This document shows, in pieces, positions 1-5,793 of a stretch of 8,791 nt of DNA. Numbering within the stretch: the first letter of the stretch is position 1; each line of letters starts with the position of its first letter. Source of the DNA: Candidatus Poribacteria bacterium (GTDB lineage: Bacteria; Poribacteria; WGA-4E; PCPOR2b); NCBI GenBank assembly GCA_027296925.1, contig JAPUIP010000344.1, forward strand, positions 1-8,791, written 5' to 3'. The position numbers and the translations under genes were made by a program. Below the pieces are notes generated by a model. It worked only from the letters and a program-made list of their open reading frames with translations, ran no database searches and had not been told where the DNA came from.

Positions 1-2
1 CC

Positions 3-425
3 GCCGGTCTCAAGACTATCCGTGTCATCAATCCCGACGGTCAGGAAGCGATACTCGAAAACGCCTTCACCTATGACCCATTCTTTGCCGTTGACCCACA
101 GAGGCAGTTCCTGACCACGTTTGGCGAAGTCAAACACACAACGCTACTACAGAACTATCCGAATCCCTTCAACCCCGAAACGTGGCTACCGTATGCGTTG
201 GCAGAAGCTGCTGATGTGACGTTACGCATCTACAACCTGAGCGGTGAGTTGGTACGGACGTTGGCAATTGGCAGACAATCTGCCGGCGTGTACCTGAGCC
301 GAGACGGGGCGGTGTATTGGGATGGAAGAGACGATGCCGGCCAGTCCGTCGCTAGCGGCGTGTATTTCTACCAGCTTGTGGCAGGAGAGTATAAGCAGAC
401 GCGGCGGATGGTCCTCATGAAGTGA
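3..425 (+). CDS. C-terminal part of a secreted protein with FlgD-like Ig sorting domain (5' end outside the window)
   Basis: The frame is open from the left edge, so only the last 140 residues are present and the true start lies upstream; the TTG at 198 is internal. Visible residues 1-25 (VINPDGQ ... AFTYDP) resemble the end of an IPT/TIG Ig-like domain. Residues 51-61 are NYPNPFNPETW, the signature that opens the FlgD-like / type A sorting module. It is followed by a beta-rich Ig fold (VTLRIYNLSGELVRTL at 72-87, YWDGRDDAGQSVASGVYFYQL at about 105-125) and a basic end, RRMVLMK. In the FCB group such modules serve secretion and surface attachment through the type IX or a related system. The exact wording of this one resembles Poribacteria proteins as I remember them. 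The missing N-terminal part decides the function, which cannot be told here. The amidohydrolase follows after 42 bp on the same strand and could be co-transcribed. Confidence 0.88.
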   Translation, partial: AGLKTIRVINPDGQEAILENAFTYDPFFAVDPQRQFLTTFGEVKHTTLLQNYPNPFNPETWLPYALAEAADVTLRIYNLSGELVRTLAIGRQSAGVYLSRDGAVYWDGRDDAGQSVASGVYFYQLVAGEYKQTRRMVLMK

Positions 426-450
426 CCTGAAGATTCGGATTCGAGAGTGA

Positions 451-456
451 AAGGAG
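451..456 (+). promoter_or_regulatory. Shine-Dalgarno AAGGAG that fixes the amidohydrolase start
   Basis: AAGGAG ends 11 nt before the ATG at 468. An in-frame GTG at 447 lies upstream of this site and would turn the Shine-Dalgarno into coding sequence (MKGEKKS), so the ATG at 468 is preferred. Confidence 0.7.
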
Positions 457-467
457 AAAAGAAGTCT

Positions 468-1361
468 ATGGCTATTGCACACGACAAGATCATTGACGCC
501 CACATTCATGTGTGGACATCCGACTTTGAGAATTATCCACTGGCGCCCGGTTTTGACAAGACAGACCTGTGGCTGCCTTCTTTTACCCCGGAGGAATATT
601 TTCAGTATAGCCGCGCCGTTGGCAAGGTTCGGATCAACCTCGTCCAGATGACCTGGTACGGTCTGGACCATAGCTACATTCTAGACCTGATCGCCAGTGC
701 GCCGGACACCTTTGTCGGTACCGGGATTGTGCCGGCTGTGAGTGATGTATCCCTTCCCAGTCCAGACAAAACGATGGTAGCGTTGTCTCGGAAGGGAATC
801 TATGCGTTCCGTGTGCGCGGGGGGAAGACCGCACGGCAACCCTTCGGCGATGTCGAACGATGGCTGGACTATCCCGGGTACGAGCAGATGTTTGCAGCGG
901 GCGCGTCGCACAATCTCGCCTTGAGCTTTCTGATGGGGCTAGACGATTTGCCGGATCTGGGCCGCATGTGTACCCGCTTTCCCGACACGCCGGTGATTCT
1001 AGATCATGTATGCGGGGTTCGCATCAGAGATGGCGTTTTTCCGGAGGAAGCGCTCCAGAAGCTCTGCGGCATGGCCAGACATAAGCGCGTGATGGTGAAG
1101 CTCGGCCCTTTTCAGGCGTTGGGGGATGGGAAGGCGCCGTATCTGGATCTGCTTCCGCTGATCCGGCGAGTTGTTGACGCCTTTGGCCCGGAGCGATGCA
1201 TGTGGGAAAGCGACAGCGGGGGGCCAGTTGTAATGAATGACCCGCAGAACGACTACCCGGCAGCCATTGCGCTCATCCGCGAGCACGCGGACTTTTTAAG
1301 TGACGCAGATAAGCAACAGATCCTCTTCAAGACCGCGGAGGATTTCTTCTTTAACCGGTGA
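468..1361 (+). CDS. Amidohydrolase-2 family TIM-barrel hydrolase (COG3618-like)
   Basis: A 297-residue protein, the usual length for amidohydrolase family 2 (PF04909 type). Residues 9-16 are IDAHIHVW, the HxH motif of strand 1 (His12, His14). Later landmarks are a strand ending VILDH (His180), VMVKLGP (Lys211) and MWESDSGG (Asp249), which fit the strand-6 His and strand-8 Asp of the family. Relatives include L-fuconolactonase, 2-pyrone-4,6-dicarboxylate lactonase and 4-sulfomuconolactone hydrolase, which hydrolyse lactones, and others that decarboxylate; some members bind a metal and others do not. No signal peptide is seen, so it is probably cytoplasmic. The start at ATG 468 is chosen because AAGGAG lies 11 nt upstream. 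It follows the sorting-domain gene on the same strand and converges with the DHDPS-family gene 40 bp away. The family call is firm; the substrate is unknown, with a lactone or small cyclic carboxylate as the best guess. Confidence 0.9.
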   Translation: MAIAHDKIIDAHIHVWTSDFENYPLAPGFDKTDLWLPSFTPEEYFQYSRAVGKVRINLVQMTWYGLDHSYILDLIASAPDTFVGTGIVPAVSDVSLPSPDKTMVALSRKGIYAFRVRGGKTARQPFGDVERWLDYPGYEQMFAAGASHNLALSFLMGLDDLPDLGRMCTRFPDTPVILDHVCGVRIRDGVFPEEALQKLCGMARHKRVMVKLGPFQALGDGKAPYLDLLPLIRRVVDAFGPERCMWESDSGGPVVMNDPQNDYPAAIALIREHADFLSDADKQQILFKTAEDFFFNR

Positions 1362-1401
1362 TATTTCGGTCTTGCAGAAGACGATATGATACAATTGCGC
1401 T

Positions 1402-2319
1402 TCAGTTGCCCAGTGCCTTTTCTTCCTTCATCAGGAGGTCAATCATAGCGTGCACGCGCGGCCGGTCATGCGCGGCGACGTCTTGGGCAAAAGGGATCAC
1501 CGGGCCGCCGGCCAGCCCCGCGTAGTCCATCGCGGCGTGCAGGGCAGAACTGCTGTAGCGCGCGCCATTCTCACCGCGTAAATCCTCGAATGGAAGCATG
1601 AGCGCCCGTAGACGTTCCGCCTCGGCCTTGTCGCCAGCCGCAAAGTTGCGCCGAAGCGCCAGGCTCATTCGCGGAACGAAATTCGCCATGCCCGAACTGA
1701 AACCGATGGCGCCGTGTTCCATGTACGCGATACAAGGATCTTCAGCCATACCGCATACCATTGCAGCACCGTCGCCGGCCTTTTCCACGATTGCATCAAA
1801 GGCATCCAGATCCTCCACCGCGTACTTCAGAGCAACCACCGCGTCCAGTTCACAGAGGCGCACTACATCATCCACCGGCATGATGTCCAGTCGTCGCTGA
1901 TAGAGGACCGTGGGCAACTGCACCTTTTCAGTAATTGCCTTGAGGCCGTTGTAAACCCCTTTGGCTGAAGCTGGGCCGACAACAGGCATAATCATCACGC
2001 CAGCGACGCCCAAGGACCGGGAAATGTGCCCCATCTCAATGGCACGTCCGAATCCTGGCCCGAGCCCCGGAACGATATACGCCTCATCCCCGGCCGCGTC
2101 AATAAACGCGCCTACGACCGCTTCATATTCCTCCAGGCTGGCATCGTAGACTAACCCCGTGCCGCACATAGGCATGATGAAATCCACGCCGTGCGCAATC
2201 AGGTAGCGGACGTTTTGGCGCATGCCCTCCAGATCGACCTCTCGGTTTTCCCGCCGCGGTGTGATTGCCACCACCAGGACGTTTTGGCACGCATGCCTGT
2301 CCAGGTTCTTCTTACCCAT
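1402..2319 (-). CDS. Dihydrodipicolinate synthase / N-acetylneuraminate lyase family class I aldolase
   Basis: A 305-residue (beta/alpha)8 aldolase of the DapA/NanA superfamily, typical length. The Schiff-base lysine is recognisable as Lys165 in VVALKYAVED, and the catalytic tyrosine as Tyr140 in LPTVLYQRR. The loop that is normally G-T/S-T-G-E is here MCGTGLVYDAS (51-61): the GTG is kept but the second Thr/Ser and the Glu are changed. Because that loop binds the pyruvate carboxylate in the family, true DapA activity is doubtful; a sugar-acid or hydroxy-oxo-acid aldolase or dehydratase is more likely (inference). The start is ATG at 2319, with GGAGG eight nt upstream; the in-frame GTG at 2346 lies upstream of the Shine-Dalgarno and would add nine poorly matching residues. 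No lysine-biosynthesis genes are nearby. It ends 40 bp from the converging amidohydrolase, with no clear terminator hairpin between them. Confidence 0.9.
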   Translation of the reverse strand: MGKKNLDRHACQNVLVVAITPRRENREVDLEGMRQNVRYLIAHGVDFIMPMCGTGLVYDASLEEYEAVVGAFIDAAGDEAYIVPGLGPGFGRAIEMGHISRSLGVAGVMIMPVVGPASAKGVYNGLKAITEKVQLPTVLYQRRLDIMPVDDVVRLCELDAVVALKYAVEDLDAFDAIVEKAGDGAAMVCGMAEDPCIAYMEHGAIGFSSGMANFVPRMSLALRRNFAAGDKAEAERLRALMLPFEDLRGENGARYSSSALHAAMDYAGLAGGPVIPFAQDVAAHDRPRVHAMIDLLMKEEKALGN

Positions 2320-2327
2320 TTTACACA

Positions 2328-2332
2328 CCTCC
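2328..2332 (-). promoter_or_regulatory. Shine-Dalgarno GGAGG that fixes the DHDPS-family start
   Basis: Read on the minus strand, GGAGGTG lies eight nt before the ATG at 2319. This is optimal spacing and favours that ATG over the GTG at 2346. Confidence 0.75.
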
Positions 2333-2355
2333 GATGAATTCGCCACGATAAGTAA

Positions 2356-2674
2356 TTAGGACTTACGCTTGCCGTTTCCCATTTGGAGCGTTGGATAAGC
2401 CCCCCTCTGTCTCTCCCCCCAACTTTTTCAGGGGCGGACAGGTAAGCGAAAAAGCGGGTGATGACGGTCTGCGACGCCTTGAACTAAAGTTCAGGCTCAC
2501 AGCCAAAGTCCACTGAAAGGGGACTAAAACCTACCCCAGTCGGCTTGAGCCGACTTGACCTATCAGCCCGATCTTTAGATCAGGGCGGAAGATGTCCGCC
2601 CCTGAACCCCAACTTTGGGGGGAGAGACAGAGGGGGGGCGAAAGGCGGTATCAAATGGGAAGCTTCAATCCTAA
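2356..2674. repeat. Gene-free palindromic element with nested inverted repeats, MITE-like
   Basis: This fills the 350-bp gap between two minus-strand genes and has no credible coding frame. Three perfect inverted-repeat pairs are nested in order: 2376-2385 with 2652-2661 (10 bp, TTCCCATTTG), 2400-2422 with 2615-2637 (23 bp, C-rich on the left and G-rich on the right), and 2427-2440 with 2593-2606 (14 bp, TTCAGGGGCGGACA). Outside them, TTAGGACTTACGC at 2356-2368 weakly mirrors 2662-2674, which could be degenerate termini. The interior holds further hairpins at 2476-2496, 2538-2555, 2570-2581 and 2583-2601. Such a structure fits a non-autonomous mobile element or another dispersed palindromic repeat. 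No transposase and no convincing target-site duplication are visible. It lies just downstream of the COG3014-type gene, so it could also end that transcript. The palindromic structure is certain; mobility is inferred. Confidence 0.7.
2538..2555. repeat. Hairpin AGTCGGCT-TG-AGCCGACT inside the palindromic element
   Basis: A perfect 8-bp inverted repeat with a 2-nt centre. It lies in the interior of the larger element and is flanked by other short stems: GAACT-AA-AGTTC at 2481-2492, GATCT-TT-AGATC at 2570-2581 and GGGCGGA-AGATG-TCCGCCC at 2583-2601. Because it is perfectly self-complementary it would form on either strand. No T-run follows it, so a classical intrinsic terminator is not supported. 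Confidence 0.6.
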
Positions 2675-2700
2675 ATCGGTATAAGGGGCTATGAGTGGAT

Positions 2701-4071
2701 TCATTCAAACGTGCGATAGTTCAAAAATGTCATTCCATTCGCACGTATGCTCACGTCATGCAAGGTTTCCGTTCGGACAGGTTGATTTTCGCCGTTGAGG
2801 AATGAAAGGGTGACATCGTGCGTTCCAGCAGGCAGGCGCATCCGAACGAGGAATATCTGATTCGGTAGCGTCTCCCAGGAGCGGGTATCCGCGCGTTCGG
2901 TAGCGACATTGAAAAGATTGACGAGTCGCCCGGCGAGTTCTCCCTCCTTGTTAGCGCGGCGAAAGGCGAGGTATTTCACCAGGCCACGAACCACCGTCCG
3001 AAGCAGAATCGTCCCTTGCTCCGAGGCAAATGTCGCAATAGCGATCTCTTCAATATCCTCGACAAGGACACCCGGAACTTGAATATCTTCCACTCGCGCC
3101 TCGACTCCAGCCAATTGGGGACGATTCGAGGTGTAAGCGGGAATTGCTACCCGTAACAGATATTCAACCTCTATCTCTTTATAGTGGTGATGCCGGCGTT
3201 TCACCACCTGATCGGCGAATCTCCGCATTTTCTTTTTCTCTTCCTCTTCGTCATCATCTTCAAATCGGTCCGTCTTTAAGATGGGAAGAAAGACATTTTT
3301 CTCGACTTTTTGTGGCACGAAGCCGCTTTCATAGATCAAGATGAGCTCACCTGAGCGGGGAGGGCGCGGACGCGGCTCCCCATAAAGCTGAGCGTAGCGC
3401 AGGGCTTCCTCCTCGAAATCCAACAGCCGGGCCAGGCGAACCAGTGCATATCCAATATCCTCAGGCAGCGGGATACCAAACTGCTCGGTATAACGTTGAT
3501 ACCCCGCTTCAGCCTGACGATAAGCGATGTAGGCGTCGTTCCAGTCCCCGGTCCACTCGTAGAGGATGCCCGAAAGGTAAGCGATGAATGCTGCTCCCGC
3601 AAAGTTGTAGGTGGCGTCTTCATCGGCATAGTATTGAAGAAGTCGCCCCGCCCGCCGGCACTCTACCAGGGCCTCGTCCGGGAGATTCAGATAGATGTAA
3701 TTGAACGCCCGATAGTAGTGAACGAGTAGCCTTTCGTACCGCGTTCCCGGATATGAACGAACGGTATCCGAAGTCAGCAGAGAGACTACTTCCCGCGAGA
3801 TACTTTTTGTGTAAAGATCTTCAGCGGTGATCTCCGCATTCTCAAACGCGCGATTGCTTTCTTCAAAGCGGTTCGCATATTGAGCGACGAGTCCGCGCTC
3901 AAACAGATACGGCAACTTTGATTTTTTCGGAGGGTTCTCATCGAGATACGCCAACGCCCCCTCGAAATTTCCGTCCTCAAAGGCGAGGCGTACCTCTTCC
4001 ATGTTGTACGTGCCACACCCGTTCAGTAGACACAGAAGCAACGTCAGACTCAGCAACCATCTGAAAGGCAT
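2701..4071 (-). CDS. COG3014-type lipoprotein with TPR-like helical repeats, partner of the LpoB-like gene
   Basis: A predicted lipoprotein of 456 residues. The ATG at 4071 gives an ideal signal: MPFR, a hydrophobic core to residue 16, then the lipobox LNGC with Cys19 as the lipidation site. A GTG at 4152 would add 27 residues and overlap the stop of the upstream gene by one base (TAGTG). Neither start has a strong Shine-Dalgarno, so translational coupling from the GTG is possible, but the signal peptide favours 4071. Residues 25-230 are helical and TPR-like (FEDGNFEGALAYLDENP; YRAFNYIYLNLPDEALVECR). Residues 271-298 form a highly charged segment (EDDDEEEEKKK, then KRRHHHYK) before a more beta-rich C-terminal half. 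The pattern matches my memory of COG3014, an uncharacterised family often found beside LpoB homologues. A role in envelope or peptidoglycan synthesis is inferred from the neighbour only. Confidence 0.8.
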   Translation of the reverse strand: MPFRWLLSLTLLLCLLNGCGTYNMEEVRLAFEDGNFEGALAYLDENPPKKSKLPYLFERGLVAQYANRFEESNRAFENAEITAEDLYTKSISREVVSLLTSDTVRSYPGTRYERLLVHYYRAFNYIYLNLPDEALVECRRAGRLLQYYADEDATYNFAGAAFIAYLSGILYEWTGDWNDAYIAYRQAEAGYQRYTEQFGIPLPEDIGYALVRLARLLDFEEEALRYAQLYGEPRPRPPRSGELILIYESGFVPQKVEKNVFLPILKTDRFEDDDEEEEKKKMRRFADQVVKRRHHHYKEIEVEYLLRVAIPAYTSNRPQLAGVEARVEDIQVPGVLVEDIEEIAIATFASEQGTILLRTVVRGLVKYLAFRRANKEGELAGRLVNLFNVATERADTRSWETLPNQIFLVRMRLPAGTHDVTLSFLNGENQPVRTETLHDVSIRANGMTFLNYRTFE

Positions 4072-4151
4072 TGGGGTGAGCGCATCATTGACTGATGGTC
4101 GAATCGGTAGCTGAAATAACGCTGTGTGGTTTGAAAATTGTGTCGCATGCA

Positions 4152-4769
4152 CTAGAAGCCGGCTCTTTTGCGTTCAATAAACTTCTTGATCTTCTGCTGC
4201 CCCAACCAGATTTTTTCGTTCGTCTTGATATTTATCAAGGTCAAGTCGGTCTGATAGAAAACGACCTGCTTGCCGCCCTCGCGGTCTTCAATGGAGTTGA
4301 TTTCGCCCGTCATCATGTAGTCGGCGCCGAGTTCACGCCCTATCTCCTTGATGGTTTCGACGTTCGCAAACTCTCGCTGATCTTGTTTTTCAGCCCGGAG
4401 TTCGCCGCGTTCGTCTGCGCTTGCGACGACGGACACTTGCCCCGAGTTGATGAACGCGCGTTCAATATCGTTAATGAATATGCCGACGGCGATATGCTCC
4501 ATGCTTCGATTGCGAATTGCGCCGACGATAACAACCGGCTTCTTGCCCTGCGAGCGGGATGTATGATTGATGATCCAGGGGTGATTCAGACAGTCCGTGA
4601 TCATGCCTTCAGAAACCTGACGGGAGTCCGTATCGTTCCATCGCCCCGACAGATCAATGGTCGTATCCACCTCGACTCGCTTCACAGTCTTTGTTGAACT
4701 GCACCCGGCAAGAATGATTACGACCAGAAAGCTCACAAGGAGCAGGTCGCGTGTCCCGATCTTGTTCAT
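4152..4769 (-). CDS. LpoB-type penicillin-binding-protein activator lipoprotein
   Basis: A protein of 205 residues, close to E. coli LpoB (about 213). The N-terminus is a lipoprotein signal: MNKIGTR, a hydrophobic stretch 9-20, and the lipobox LAGC with Cys23. The mature part carries the hallmarks of the LpoB family: GRWNDTDSRQVSEGMI near 42-57, VIVGAIRNRSMEHI, FINDIERAFINSGQVSVV, a basic/acidic patch before the ELGADYMMTGEI segment, then TNEKIWLGQQKIKKFIE at the end. In E. coli, LpoB sits in the outer membrane and activates the bifunctional peptidoglycan synthase PBP1B. In this lineage the partner PBP is unknown and is not in the window. The start ATG has GAGGAG six nt upstream (4776-4781). 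It lies 60 bp after the FAH-family gene, and the COG3014-type gene follows directly, so the two lipoproteins are probably one transcription unit. Confidence 0.88.
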   Translation of the reverse strand: MNKIGTRDLLLVSFLVVIILAGCSSTKTVKRVEVDTTIDLSGRWNDTDSRQVSEGMITDCLNHPWIINHTSRSQGKKPVVIVGAIRNRSMEHIAVGIFINDIERAFINSGQVSVVASADERGELRAEKQDQREFANVETIKEIGRELGADYMMTGEINSIEDREGGKQVVFYQTDLTLINIKTNEKIWLGQQKIKKFIERKRAGF

Positions 4770-4829
4770 GATATTCTCCTCAATGATTTTCTCGTTTGGG
4801 GCGTAGCAAGCTAAGCCCCTGCTACTTCG

Positions 4830-5678
4830 CTACGCCGACCAGGATGTCCGCTTCAAGGGATCGTGAACGCTGATCCGCAGGTCAGGTCCGAGTCCCTCGA
4901 TCTCCATACGCAACTTGTCACCGTCCTGGACGGGCGCCAGACCATAATGATGGGTTCCCGTACACACAACGTCTCCCGGCTCAAGCGTCAAGACTTTGGT
5001 GACCTCCTCCAGCACTTCCGGTAAGAAGCGGCCCATGGAGTTGGTGGAAAAATCGTGTCGCATCTCGTCGTTGACCCAGAGGCGAACTTGAAGCTGGTTG
5101 GGGTCGGCAATCTCATCCGCCGTGACCAGCGCCGGTCCCATCGGTGCGAAGGTGTGCCAGCTTTTGCCCAGAAAAAATCCCCCGGGCAGACCGCGGGCGG
5201 AGACATCTATGAACTGGGTATAGCCGAAAACGCAATCCATTGCCTCGGCTTGTGAGAGATGGGCTGCTGTTTTGCCGATGATCATCGCAAGCTCCGGCTC
5301 AAAGTGGAAAACAGTGGCATCTGCCGGCGGCAGTTCAACAGTGTCACCCTTGGCAATGAGCCCGGTCGGCGACTTGAGGAAGGCGTTAAATTCCCCTCGC
5401 TCCGGATGCGCCGGCTCCAGGTAATTGCCTGCCAAACAGACCAGTTGGCCAGGTCGCGGGAGCGGCGCCCTGAAACTCACACGATCGAGGGACTCGCCGG
5501 ACTTGCCCTGGACGGCTTCCGCTATCTTGGGCTGGAGCTCGCCGAAGCCCTCGATGACCATTCTGATCAGTTCCTGGGGAGTGTGGTAGGAGATTCCCTC
5601 TAGTGCCGAAGTGGCGTCGACAATCTGATTATCGGTGATTACACCCAGTTGGTAATCGTTAAAAAATGCAAGTTTCAT
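4830..5678 (-). CDS. Fumarylacetoacetate hydrolase (FAH) family protein
   Basis: A protein of 282 residues with an N-terminal small domain (1-70) and a C-terminal FAH beta-roll catalytic domain (about 75-275). Metal ligands can be read as Glu127 and Glu129 in FHFEPELAMIIG and Asp158 in FIDVSARG. Other family landmarks are CLAGNY (81-86), GKSWHTFAPMGPALVTADE (171-189), GDVVCTGT (235-242) and GDKLRMEIEGLG (253-264). The usual GTPxGVG loop is GTHHYGLAP here, which may alter the substrate pocket. Members hydrolyse or decarboxylate beta-keto or acylpyruvate-type acids (fumarylacetoacetate, acylpyruvates, 2-oxohept-3-ene-dioate) with Mg2+ or Mn2+; the true substrate is not evident. The start ATG has GAGG seven nt upstream. 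A strong promoter lies in the 115-bp gap to the upstream ThDP-enzyme gene, so it can be expressed on its own, probably with the LpoB/COG3014 pair 60 bp downstream. Confidence 0.9.
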   Translation of the reverse strand: MKLAFFNDYQLGVITDNQIVDATSALEGISYHTPQELIRMVIEGFGELQPKIAEAVQGKSGESLDRVSFRAPLPRPGQLVCLAGNYLEPAHPERGEFNAFLKSPTGLIAKGDTVELPPADATVFHFEPELAMIIGKTAAHLSQAEAMDCVFGYTQFIDVSARGLPGGFFLGKSWHTFAPMGPALVTADEIADPNQLQVRLWVNDEMRHDFSTNSMGRFLPEVLEEVTKVLTLEPGDVVCTGTHHYGLAPVQDGDKLRMEIEGLGPDLRISVHDPLKRTSWSA

Positions 5679-5739
5679 TGAATAACCTCGCTTTCAACCT
5701 TTTGTAGTGACGGCTTGAGAACCTTTCTGAATGACAGAC

Positions 5740-5770
5740 ATTATAGCATGGATGCGCGGAATAACGTCAA
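5740..5770 (-). promoter_or_regulatory. Sigma-70-type promoter of the FAH-family gene
   Basis: On the minus strand, TTGACG (5765-5770) is followed after 19 bp by TATAAT (5740-5745), with TGC just before it giving an extended -10 (TGCTATAAT). The spacer is two bases longer than ideal, but the extended -10 can compensate. The predicted transcript would start near 5733, leaving a leader of about 55 nt before the ATG at 5678. The FAH-family gene is therefore not dependent on the upstream ThDP-enzyme gene. Confidence 0.65.
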
Positions 5771-5793
5771 CTTTTTTGCGTGTGGGCTTCAGA

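Noticed and set aside
447..467. GTG start seven codons upstream for the amidohydrolase
   Set aside because: It would place the AAGGAG Shine-Dalgarno inside the coding sequence and adds MKGEKKS, which has no family counterpart.
222..671. A 149-codon minus-strand frame over the left-edge gene and amidohydrolase start
   Set aside because: It overlaps two strongly supported plus-strand genes, spans their intergenic gap and matches nothing recognisable.
1372..1395. Promoter-like TTGCAG and TGATACAAT between the convergent genes
   Set aside because: The spacer is only 12 bp and the direction would be antisense into the aldolase gene with no gene to serve.
2401..2640. Short CRISPR-like repeats in the palindromic region
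   Set aside because: The repeats are inverted rather than direct, not regularly spaced, and no cas gene is present.
4095..4697. A 200-codon open frame on the plus strand across the two lipoprotein genes
   Set aside because: It is antisense to the LpoB-like gene and the start of the COG3014-type gene, both of which have clear signal peptides and family motifs. Its translation shows no recognisable domain.
4800..4836. Inverted repeat GGCGTAGC / GCTACGCC at the end of the FAH-family gene as a terminator
   Set aside because: The loop is 21 nt, the repeat overlaps the coding end, and no T-run follows on the minus strand; termination is not supported.
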